A DNA stretch of 64,000 nucleotides, taken from Rhodospirillum sp. (GTDB lineage: Bacteria > Pseudomonadota > Alphaproteobacteria > Dongiales > Dongiaceae). Positions 17,377 to 24,150 of the stretch are shown in pieces. Below the pieces are notes generated by a model. It saw only the letters and a program-made list of their open reading frames with translations, made no database searches and was not told the origin of the DNA. The position numbers and the translations under genes are program-made. Each line of letters begins with the position of its first letter. Position 1 is the stretch's first letter. The stretch lies in contig PNKY01000001.1 in NCBI GenBank assembly GCA_013822765.1, forward strand, positions 372,001-436,000, written 5' to 3'.

Positions 17377-17721
17377 ATGACGACACCCATTTTATATGAT
17401 CCGAAAGCCGTAACCGAGGTGAAGGATTGGGGCCCGATCCCGACCATGATCGAAGGCCGCTCGGTCACCTCCGGCGTGCTGCTGCACAAGGGGCCCAACG
17501 GCGAGAACGAGAGCGGCATCTGGATCTGCACCCCGGGCTACTGGCGCTGCGAGGTGACGCGCGACGAGTTCTGCCACTTCCTGCTCGGCCGCTGCACCTA
17601 CACGCACGAATCCGGCGAAGTGATCGAGATCAAGCCGGACACTATCGCCTTCTTCCCGCAAGGCTGGAAAGGCACCTGCCGGGTGCATGAGACGATCCGC
17701 AAGGTCTACATGATCCGATGA
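17377..17721 (+). CDS. Small cupin protein, copy 2
   Basis: A 114-residue cupin that aligns along its length with the preceding gene: GIWICTPGYWRCEVTRDEFC, HFLLGRCTYTHESGEVIEI, PDTIAFFPQGWKGTCRVHET, KVYMIR. The conserved RDEFCHF and GW(K/T)GTC segments are kept, while the loop between strands differs, which would fit different ligands or a heterodimer. The AAGGAG-like site before the ATG is good. Its stop overlaps the aldehyde dehydrogenase start by 4 bases. Confidence 0.8.
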   Translation: MTTPILYDPKAVTEVKDWGPIPTMIEGRSVTSGVLLHKGPNGENESGIWICTPGYWRCEVTRDEFCHFLLGRCTYTHESGEVIEIKPDTIAFFPQGWKGTCRVHETIRKVYMIR

Positions 17722-19238
17722 GCTTCGATCCCTTCGCCGCGCAGATCTTCGTCGCCGGCGGCTATCGCACGGTTCCCGGCGCGCAGACCCAGGATGTAAT
17801 CAACCCCGCCGATCTGAGCGTGGTGGGCAAGATTGCCCTGTTCGACGCGCGGCACATCGGGACACCGCTGGAAGCTGCCCAGATCGCGCAGCGCGCATGG
17901 GCGGCGCTGGACGCCAAGAGCCGCGCCGCCGCGCTGCATCGCGTCGCAGATGCCATGGAAGCGAACGCGCAAGGCCTGGTCGCAGAGCTGATGACGCGTG
18001 AGATGGGCAAGCCCTACACCGAGGCGGTGGGCGAGCTGCTGAATGTCGGGTCGATCTTCCGCTACTACGCGGAAGTGGCGCGGGACGATGGCGGCTTCCT
18101 GGCCGGCCCGACGTCGCCCGGCGCGCTGCAATATGCCAAGTATTTTCCTTTCGGCATCACCGCGCACATCATGCCGTACAACTTCCCGATCATCCTGATG
18201 GCGTTCACGGTCGCGGCCTCGCTGGCCGTGGGCAACGCGGTGGTGATCAAGCCGGCGCCGGCGACGTCGCTCTGCACGCTCAAGTTCATGGAGCATTTCG
18301 CGAGCCTGCCGCCGGGGCTGCTGTCATGCCTTACCGGTGGCGCCGAGACCGCGCAGGCGCTGATCGCCGACGAGCGCGTGAAGGTGGTCGCCTTCACCGG
18401 CAGCGTCGAAGCCGGTCAGAAGGTCGCCGCCGCCTGCGGCGAGCGGCTGAAGCCGTGCGTGATCGAAGCGGGCGGCAGCGATCCGCTGATCGTGATGGAC
18501 AGCGCCGATCCCGACGTCGCCGCTGCCGCGGCGGTGACGGCGGCATTCCATCTGTCGGGACAGGTGTGCACGGCGACGGAGCGCATCCTGGTGCATGAGA
18601 AAGTGCACGACGCGTTCGTGGACCGCATGGTGGCGCGCACCAAGGAGCTGCGGGTCGGGCCCGGCCTCACCAATGTCGAGATCGGCCCGCTGGTCAGCGA
18701 AGCCGCGCGCGACAAAGTGATGAAGCTGGTCGATCAAGCGGTGGCGCAGGGCGCCAAGGTCGCCTGCGGCGGCAAGGTTCCGGCGGGCCGCAATGTCGGC
18801 TGGTTCTACGAGCCGACGGTGCTGACCGGCGTGACGCCGGACATGGCAATCGTGCGCGCGGAGCTATTCGGGCCGGTCGCGCCGGTTATCAAGGTGCGCT
18901 CGCTCGACGAGGCGATCGCGCTGGCGAACGCCTCGCGCTACGGACTGGGCGCCGCGATCTACACTAACCGCCTGGACGAGGCGATGGCCGCGACCGATCG
19001 GCTGGAGGCCGGCATGGTGTGGGTCAACAACGTGCTCGGCGACAATGACGCGCTGCCGTTCGGCGGCTGGAAGGCGAGCGGCATGGGCCGCGCGCTGAGC
19101 CGCCTCGGGTTGAATGCTTTCCGCCAGTCCAAGATGGTGATGCTCGATCCCAAGGCCGAGTTGCAGGGTTGGTGGTATCCATACTCGGACGCGTTCTTCA
19201 AGGAGCGCGGCGGCGACAAGCTCGGCCCATCATCGTAG
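17718..19238 (+). CDS. NAD(P)-dependent aldehyde dehydrogenase
   Basis: A 506-residue aldehyde dehydrogenase. The catalytic Cys is residue 284 in HLSGQVCTATERILV. The general-base Glu is in VIEAGGSDPLIV, the NAD-binding turn in FTGSVEAGQKVA, and an oxyanion Asn in IMPYNFPIILMAFT. Substrate is not fixed by sequence; the succinate-semialdehyde/aminoaldehyde branch is most similar by eye. As the last gene of the amine importer operon it would oxidise the aldehyde formed when an imported amine is deaminated. No amine oxidase or transaminase lies in the operon itself, but an amine dehydrogenase is encoded at 5198-7270. Confidence 0.88.
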   Translation: MSFDPFAAQIFVAGGYRTVPGAQTQDVINPADLSVVGKIALFDARHIGTPLEAAQIAQRAWAALDAKSRAAALHRVADAMEANAQGLVAELMTREMGKPYTEAVGELLNVGSIFRYYAEVARDDGGFLAGPTSPGALQYAKYFPFGITAHIMPYNFPIILMAFTVAASLAVGNAVVIKPAPATSLCTLKFMEHFASLPPGLLSCLTGGAETAQALIADERVKVVAFTGSVEAGQKVAAACGERLKPCVIEAGGSDPLIVMDSADPDVAAAAAVTAAFHLSGQVCTATERILVHEKVHDAFVDRMVARTKELRVGPGLTNVEIGPLVSEAARDKVMKLVDQAVAQGAKVACGGKVPAGRNVGWFYEPTVLTGVTPDMAIVRAELFGPVAPVIKVRSLDEAIALANASRYGLGAAIYTNRLDEAMAATDRLEAGMVWVNNVLGDNDALPFGGWKASGMGRALSRLGLNAFRQSKMVMLDPKAELQGWWYPYSDAFFKERGGDKLGPSS

Positions 19239-19307
19239 CAATGGGCTTGGTCTGGGCGCTGCTACGATCTAGCATTCATGCATCTAGCCATTTTTGGGGT
19301 GGGTGGG

Positions 19308-20108
19308 ATGCTCGGTGCCATCATCGGGGATATTGTCGGATCACCATTCGAGTTCACACGGCATAAATCCAAGTCTTTTGATCTGTTCTCGCCTGCATCA
19401 AGTTTCACGGACGACACCGTCTGTCTGGTCGGCGTGGCCGATGCGTTGCTTCGCGACGTTTCCGTCGCCGAGTGCCTGCGCGGCTGGTGCCGGCGGTATC
19501 CGCATCCGGTTGGCGGCTATGGCGCCCGGTTCCGCGAGTGGGTGTTCAGCGACACGATGGGTCCCTACAACAGCAAAGGAAATGGCGCTGCCATGCGCGT
19601 GGCACCGGTGGGGCACCTTGCAAAAGATCCTAGTCAGGCGGTTAGCTTGGCTTGGCATGTGACGGCCATAACACATGATCATCCCGATGCGATGAACGGT
19701 GCGGCGGCCACGGCCTTTGCGATATGGATGGCACGCAGCGGCGCAAAGCCGCAAGAGATACGTGGCAAGATCGAATCCGACTATGGGTTCGACCTATCGC
19801 GTTCGGTCGACCAGATTCGCGCGACCTACGAATACTCGGAGCTGTGCCTCGAAACCGTGCCTGAAGCGCTGGTATGCGCTCTGACGGCGATAGATTTCGA
19901 GGATGCCTTGCGGAACGCCGTCTCACTGGGCGGAGATGCCGACACGCTCGCAGCCATCGCCGGTGGGGTCGCGGAGCCGATCTTCGGTATCCCGAAGGGC
20001 ATTGAGGAAGAAGCGCTATCTCGCCTCGATAGCGACATCCTGGCGGTCCTTCACCGCCTTGGCGCGGCAATTGCCCCTAACGAAGCCGACGCCGCCAACG
20101 GGACGTAA
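19308..20108 (+). CDS. ADP-ribosylglycohydrolase family protein
   Basis: A 266-residue protein starting MLGAIIGDIVGSPFEFTRH, the common N-terminus of this family. Metal-binding motifs are FTDDTVC near residue 38 and GGDADTLAAIAGGVAEPIFG near the C-terminus. The family removes ADP-ribose from modified proteins, nucleic acids or small molecules, using two Mg ions. ATG 19308 is chosen because the family homology starts there and GGGTGGG lies just upstream; ATG 19278 would add ten residues. Codon use looks less GC-biased than that of its neighbours, so recent acquisition is possible. It abuts the convergent exporter operon with no gap. Confidence 0.85.
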   Translation: MLGAIIGDIVGSPFEFTRHKSKSFDLFSPASSFTDDTVCLVGVADALLRDVSVAECLRGWCRRYPHPVGGYGARFREWVFSDTMGPYNSKGNGAAMRVAPVGHLAKDPSQAVSLAWHVTAITHDHPDAMNGAAATAFAIWMARSGAKPQEIRGKIESDYGFDLSRSVDQIRATYEYSELCLETVPEALVCALTAIDFEDALRNAVSLGGDADTLAAIAGGVAEPIFGIPKGIEEEALSRLDSDILAVLHRLGAAIAPNEADAANGT

Positions 20109-21236
20109 TTACGCCACTGTCCTTCTGTACCGCAGCAGCGCCAACCCCATCGCCGCCAGCATGAAGGCGGCGATCGGCCACAAGTTAGGCCATACTTCGT
20201 ACGGCACGTTGCCCTTCAGCATCACGCCACGGATGATGCGCAGGAAGTGCGTCAGCGGCAGCACTTCGCCGATCCACTGCGCCCACACCGGCATGCCGCG
20301 GAACGGGAACATGAAGCCGCTCAAGAGCAGCGACGGCAGGAAATAGAAGAAGGACAGCTGCATCGCCTGCATCTGGCTCTTGGCCATGGTCGAGAAGGTG
20401 AAGCCGACGGCGAGATTGGCCGCGATGAAAAAGACCGCGGCGCCGAACAGCAACGTCAGCGAGCCGATGATCGGCACGGCGAACAGATAGTGCGCCGCCA
20501 GCACGATGATCATCACCTGCACATAGCCGACGAAGATGAAGGGCACGATCTTGCCCAGCATCACCTCGACCGGCCGGATCGGCATGGCGAGCAGATTCTC
20601 CATGGTGCCGCGCTCCTGCTCGCGCGTCATGGCGAGGCCGGTCATCATCACCATGGTCATGGTCAGCACGACACCCATCAGACCGGGCACGATGTTGAAC
20701 TGCGTGATGCCTTCCTCGTTGTAGCGGCGCTGGATCTGCAGGTCGAACGGCGGCTTCTCGTTCTTCAGCTGCGCGAGCGGTCCTTTGAGGTCGTGGTCGA
20801 GGGCAGTATCGTTGAGGCTGATCAGCGCCGAGATCGCGTTGCTGGTGGCGGCGGGATCGGTGGCATCGGCCTCGACCAGCAAGGTCGGCCGGTCGCCGCG
20901 CACCAGGTCACGGGAGAAATCGACCGGGATGGTGACGACGAACTGGACGTTGCCCAGCCGCAACAGCTTGTCCGCCTCGGCCTCGGTCACCGGCGGGCCG
21001 ACGATGCGGAAGTATTCGGAGTTCTGCAGCGCGGTCACGATCGAGCGCCCGAAGGTCGATGAGTCGCCCATAACCACGGCGGTCGGCAACGCCTTCGGAT
21101 CGGAGTTGATCGCATAGCCGAATAGGATCAGCTGCATCAGCGGCACGCCCACCATCATGGCGAAGGTGATGCGGTCGCGCCGCATCTGCACGAACTCCTT
21201 GATGAAGACGGCGAGGAAGCGCGTCCAGAACATCAC
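20109..21236 (-). CDS. ABC-2 type exporter permease (YhhJ/YbhR-like)
   Basis: A 375-residue membrane protein of the ABC-2 class. A first membrane segment (ITFAMMVGVPLMQLILFGYAI) is followed by a large periplasmic domain of about 140 residues, then five hydrophobic segments, the last near LWPIAAFMLAAMGLALL. The segment TREQERGTMENLLAMPIRPVEVMLGKI between membrane spans is diagnostic. It forms the channel with the ATPase encoded just upstream, with which it overlaps by 4 bases. Only one permease gene is present, so it probably forms a homodimer. Confidence 0.88.
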   Translation of the reverse strand: MMFWTRFLAVFIKEFVQMRRDRITFAMMVGVPLMQLILFGYAINSDPKALPTAVVMGDSSTFGRSIVTALQNSEYFRIVGPPVTEAEADKLLRLGNVQFVVTIPVDFSRDLVRGDRPTLLVEADATDPAATSNAISALISLNDTALDHDLKGPLAQLKNEKPPFDLQIQRRYNEEGITQFNIVPGLMGVVLTMTMVMMTGLAMTREQERGTMENLLAMPIRPVEVMLGKIVPFIFVGYVQVMIIVLAAHYLFAVPIIGSLTLLFGAAVFFIAANLAVGFTFSTMAKSQMQAMQLSFFYFLPSLLLSGFMFPFRGMPVWAQWIGEVLPLTHFLRIIRGVMLKGNVPYEVWPNLWPIAAFMLAAMGLALLRYRRTVA

Positions 21237-22177
21237 GCCGCTTTCTGCTCCGCCTCGGCGCGCGCGACCAAGTCGATGAACACATCCTCCAGGTTCGGCT
21301 GCGTGTGCTGCCAGCTCAGCATCGGATCATTTCGATAGGGGGTGATTGCCCGCTCCAGGGCAGCCGCATCGCGCCCGCCGACATGCAGGCCGGCGCCGAA
21401 CGCCGCCACGGCATCGATTCCCGGTTGGCCGTTCAAAGCGCGCGACAGGTCGGCGATGCGCGCGCCGTCGCCCTTTGCCGAAACCGCCCAGGTGGTGAGG
21501 CCCGATTCCGCGATCACCTGGTCGATCGGGCCATGGGTCAGCAGGCGGCCATAGGCGATGTAGACGATCTCGTGGCAGCGCTCCGCCTCGTCCATGTAGT
21601 GGGTGGAGACGAGGACTGTGATGCCTTGCGCCGCCATGGCGTGGATCTGGTCCCAGAAATCGCGCCGCGCTTTCGGATCGACGCCGGCGGTCGGCTCGTC
21701 GAGCAGCAGCAGCTGCGGCTCGTGCAGCAGGCAGGCTGCGAGTGCGAGGCGCTGCTTCCAGCCGCCGGACAAGGCGCCGGCCAGTTGGTGACGCCGATGG
21801 ACCAGGCCGAGCCGATCCAGCGATGCTTCCACTCGCTCGCTACGCCGGTCAAGCCCATAGACCCGCGCCGTGAACTGCAAATTCTCTTCGATTGTCAGGT
21901 CCTCGTACAGCCCGAACTTTTGTGTCATGTAGCCGATGTGGCGCTTGATCGCGTCGGTGTCGCGGATGACGTCATAGCCGAGGCAGGTGCCGCTGCCGGC
22001 GTCCGGCTTCAGCAGGCCGCACAGCATGCGGATGCTGGTGGTCTTGCCGCTGCCATTGGGACCGAGGAAGCCGTAGATCTGGCCGCGCGCGACCTTCAGT
22101 GTCAGGTCGTGCACGACGGTCTTGCCGTCGAAGCTCTTGCTCAGCCCTGCAACATCGATGGCAAGATCGGTGGTCAT
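21233..22177 (-). CDS. ABC-2 exporter ATP-binding protein (YbhF/CcmA-like)
   Basis: A 314-residue ATPase. Walker A is GPNGSGKTT, the signature is LSGGWKQRLALAACLL, Walker B is LLLLDEPTAGVDP, and the H loop is VSTHYMDEAERC. The C-terminal 80 residues (LSRALNGQPGIDAVAA, NLEDVFIDLVARAEAE) match the extra domain of drug and polysaccharide exporter ATPases. The start ATG 22177 overlaps the stop of the membrane-fusion gene (ATGA); the open frame runs much further upstream but that part is antisense-like shadow of the fusion protein. Confidence 0.9.
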   Translation of the reverse strand: MTTDLAIDVAGLSKSFDGKTVVHDLTLKVARGQIYGFLGPNGSGKTTSIRMLCGLLKPDAGSGTCLGYDVIRDTDAIKRHIGYMTQKFGLYEDLTIEENLQFTARVYGLDRRSERVEASLDRLGLVHRRHQLAGALSGGWKQRLALAACLLHEPQLLLLDEPTAGVDPKARRDFWDQIHAMAAQGITVLVSTHYMDEAERCHEIVYIAYGRLLTHGPIDQVIAESGLTTWAVSAKGDGARIADLSRALNGQPGIDAVAAFGAGLHVGGRDAAALERAITPYRNDPMLSWQHTQPNLEDVFIDLVARAEAEQKAA

Positions 22178-23145
22178 GATCCCGCGCCTTGCGGCGGCTG
22201 CGGGGTCACGTCGACCGGCAGCCCCGGATGCCATGGCTGGCTGAGATCGTCGGGCTTGGCCTCGACCAGGAACACCAGTTTCTCGCGGCGGGTCAGGCTG
22301 TAGATGACCGGCGGCGTGAATTCCGCTGCACGCGCGATGAAGCTGACGGTGGCGGTGAGGTTCGGCGGGCAGCCATCGCAGGCGATGGCGACCTTCTGCC
22401 CGACCGCGATGTCCGTGAGCTCCGGCTCCGGCACGAAGAAGCGCAGCTTGAGCTTGTCGGGCGTCAGCAGGCTGACCACGCCATGACCCGCGCTCGCGGT
22501 CTCGCCGGCACGAAAGAACACGTCCTCGATGCGTCCCGCCGCCGGCGCCTTCTCCTGCCGGCGTGACAGGCGCCACTCCGCATCGGCGAGCGCAGCCTTG
22601 CGCGCCTCCACCAGCTTTTCCGCTGCTGCGATCTTGTCGATGCGCGCCGGCAACCGTCCTTCGGTGAGACGCGCCTCGTATTCGGCGATGCTGCCGCGGT
22701 CGGCCAGGATCTGGGACTTCGCCTCGTCCAGCTCCTCCTCGCCGATGATGCTGCCTTTGACCATCTTCTCGCGGCGCTGCAGCCGCGGCACCGAGAGCGC
22801 GAGCGACGCCTGCGCCTTGTCCAGCTGGGCCTGGATGATGGCGAGGTCCTCCGGCCGGTCGCCTTTCTGCAGGTCGGTCAGGTCGGATTCGGCCTGCGCC
22901 AGCTCGGCGGCGGCCTGGTCGCGCGCAGCCTGCTCGGCATCGCTCTCCAGCGTGAAGAGAGGCTGGCCGGCCTGCACCTGGTCGCCGCGGTCGACCTCGA
23001 GCGCAACGATGCGCCCCGCCTCGAGCGGCGCGACATAGGTGTATTCGGCTTCGACATAGCCGAGCCAGGCGTCCGAACCAGATGGCTCGCAACCGGCGGC
23101 GGCAATGAGCGCGGCCAGAATGGCAGCGATGCGCAATGCGGTCAT
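22174..23145 (-). CDS. HlyD-family membrane-fusion lipoprotein (YbhG-like)
   Basis: A 323-residue periplasmic adaptor. A signal sequence ends in a lipobox (IAAAGC), so it is probably lipid-anchored. The first lipoyl half is WLGYVEAEYTYVAPLEAGRI with DRGDQVQAGQPLFTLES. A long coiled-coil hairpin follows (about 65-180; many Ala, Glu, Arg), then the second lipoyl half (PAAGRIEDVFFRAGE) and a beta barrel (LRFFVPEPELTDIAVGQKV). It connects the ABC exporter to an outer-membrane channel that is not encoded nearby. It shares 4-base overlaps with the TetR gene upstream and the ATPase downstream. Confidence 0.88.
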   Translation of the reverse strand: MTALRIAAILAALIAAAGCEPSGSDAWLGYVEAEYTYVAPLEAGRIVALEVDRGDQVQAGQPLFTLESDAEQAARDQAAAELAQAESDLTDLQKGDRPEDLAIIQAQLDKAQASLALSVPRLQRREKMVKGSIIGEEELDEAKSQILADRGSIAEYEARLTEGRLPARIDKIAAAEKLVEARKAALADAEWRLSRRQEKAPAAGRIEDVFFRAGETASAGHGVVSLLTPDKLKLRFFVPEPELTDIAVGQKVAIACDGCPPNLTATVSFIARAAEFTPPVIYSLTRREKLVFLVEAKPDDLSQPWHPGLPVDVTPQPPQGAGS

Positions 23146-23837
23146 GATGACCTCCTTTTCCGTCGTCCAGTCGCGCCGGATGCGGGCGCGGCCAGGCCGT
23201 GCAGAAGAATGTCGCGATGCTGCCGGATCAGCGCATCGGGATCGAAGCGTTTCGAATCGTAACGGGCAAATGTGTGCCGCCAGATCACCGACAGCAGCAG
23301 CGGCGCGATGATGCTCTTGGCGACCAGCTCTGGGTTGACCTTCCGGAATTCTCCGCTCTCGACTCCGCGGCCAACCAGGCCTGCGAGTTGCTGCAGGCCC
23401 GGGCCGATGACTTCGGCGAGATAGAACACCGCCAATTCGGGGAAGCTGCCCGACTCGCTGATGACCAGTTTCGGAATCGCCGAGCGCCGCGCGTCGTTGG
23501 CGACCGCCATCATCTGCTCCAGGAACATATCCAGCGCCGCGACGGCGTTGCCGCTGGCGCGCGCACGGTCGCCGACATCGCGGATGGTGGTGACGAGCGT
23601 TTGCCGGATCACCTCCTTGAACAACTCAGCCTTGTTGTCGAAGTAGCGATAGAGCAGGCCCTTCGAGATGCCGGCGGCGACCGCCACGTCATCCAGCTTG
23701 GTCGCCGCGAAACCCTTCTCCACGAACACCGTCAGCGCGGCGTCGAGGATCTCGCGCGGCCGGTCGGCGGCGCGCCGCCGCCAGCGCGGCGCGGCGTCCT
23801 CAGGGTCGGTTTGGGGTTTTTTGTTCGTTCGGGCCAT
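23142..23837 (-). CDS. TetR-family repressor of the export operon (CecR/YbiH-like)
   Basis: About 231 residues from ATG 23837. The helix-turn-helix is AALTVFVEKGFAATKLDDVAVAAGISKGLLYRYF (written here as AALTVFVEKGFAATKL and VAVAAGISKGLLYRYF), followed by DNKAELFKEV. The ligand domain is all-helical. The N-terminal tail is basic. Gene order repressor–adaptor–ATPase–permease matches the ybiH–ybhGFSR arrangement known from enterobacteria. A perfect palindrome at 23874-23899 immediately upstream is the likely operator, giving self-repression and control of the whole operon. A longer form from 23873 (12 more residues) would begin inside that palindrome and is less likely. Confidence 0.87.
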   Translation of the reverse strand: MARTNKKPQTDPEDAAPRWRRRAADRPREILDAALTVFVEKGFAATKLDDVAVAAGISKGLLYRYFDNKAELFKEVIRQTLVTTIRDVGDRARASGNAVAALDMFLEQMMAVANDARRSAIPKLVISESGSFPELAVFYLAEVIGPGLQQLAGLVGRGVESGEFRKVNPELVAKSIIAPLLLSVIWRHTFARYDSKRFDPDALIRQHRDILLHGLAAPASGATGRRKRRSS

Positions 23838-24150
23838 GCGCCGGAGTTTCCGCCGGCCAGGATTTCGAGTCAATAATTAACTGACCAGTCAGTTAATTAA
23901 GAAGCGCATTCCAGCGTTGCGTGCGCGTCTTGCCCGCTCACGAACAGCTCGGCAGAGGGCTGCCGATCAGGGTCAATTGGGCTGTGATCCTGACCTAAAT
24001 GCACAGCAAAATCAGCTGGCTAGGAATCCCGCTTGCAGGCGCCGCGGGAGCCTGAAATCATGCCGTCGTCAGGAAAAAAATGGCCGCGGTACGCCGGCGT
24101 CCATAGCAAATCCGGTCCCGTGGCCCTGCAGTCCAGGGAGGGACAGAATC
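23838..24150. other. Divergent control region between tetR and the EF-G-like gene
   Basis: A stretch of 313 bases without a supported gene. It holds the TetR palindrome (23874-23899) within an AT-rich patch, which probably also contains the -10 or -35 elements of the leftward operon, and a ribosome-binding site AGGGAGGGA (about 24135-24143) for the rightward gene. I see nothing convincing in the remaining 230 bases. Confidence 0.5.
23874..23899. promoter_or_regulatory. TetR operator: perfect 11-base inverted repeat
   Basis: Arms TAATTAACTGA and TCAGTTAATTA are perfect reverse complements around CCAG. The core ACTGACCAGTCAGT is of a kind often bound by TetR repressors. It lies 37 bases upstream of the preferred tetR start. 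Confidence 0.8.

Noticed and set aside
21233..23092. A 619-residue open frame that would fuse an adaptor to the ABC ATPase
   Set aside because: The upstream part is an out-of-frame shadow of the HlyD-like gene; the ATPase has its own ATG with stop-start overlap at 22177.
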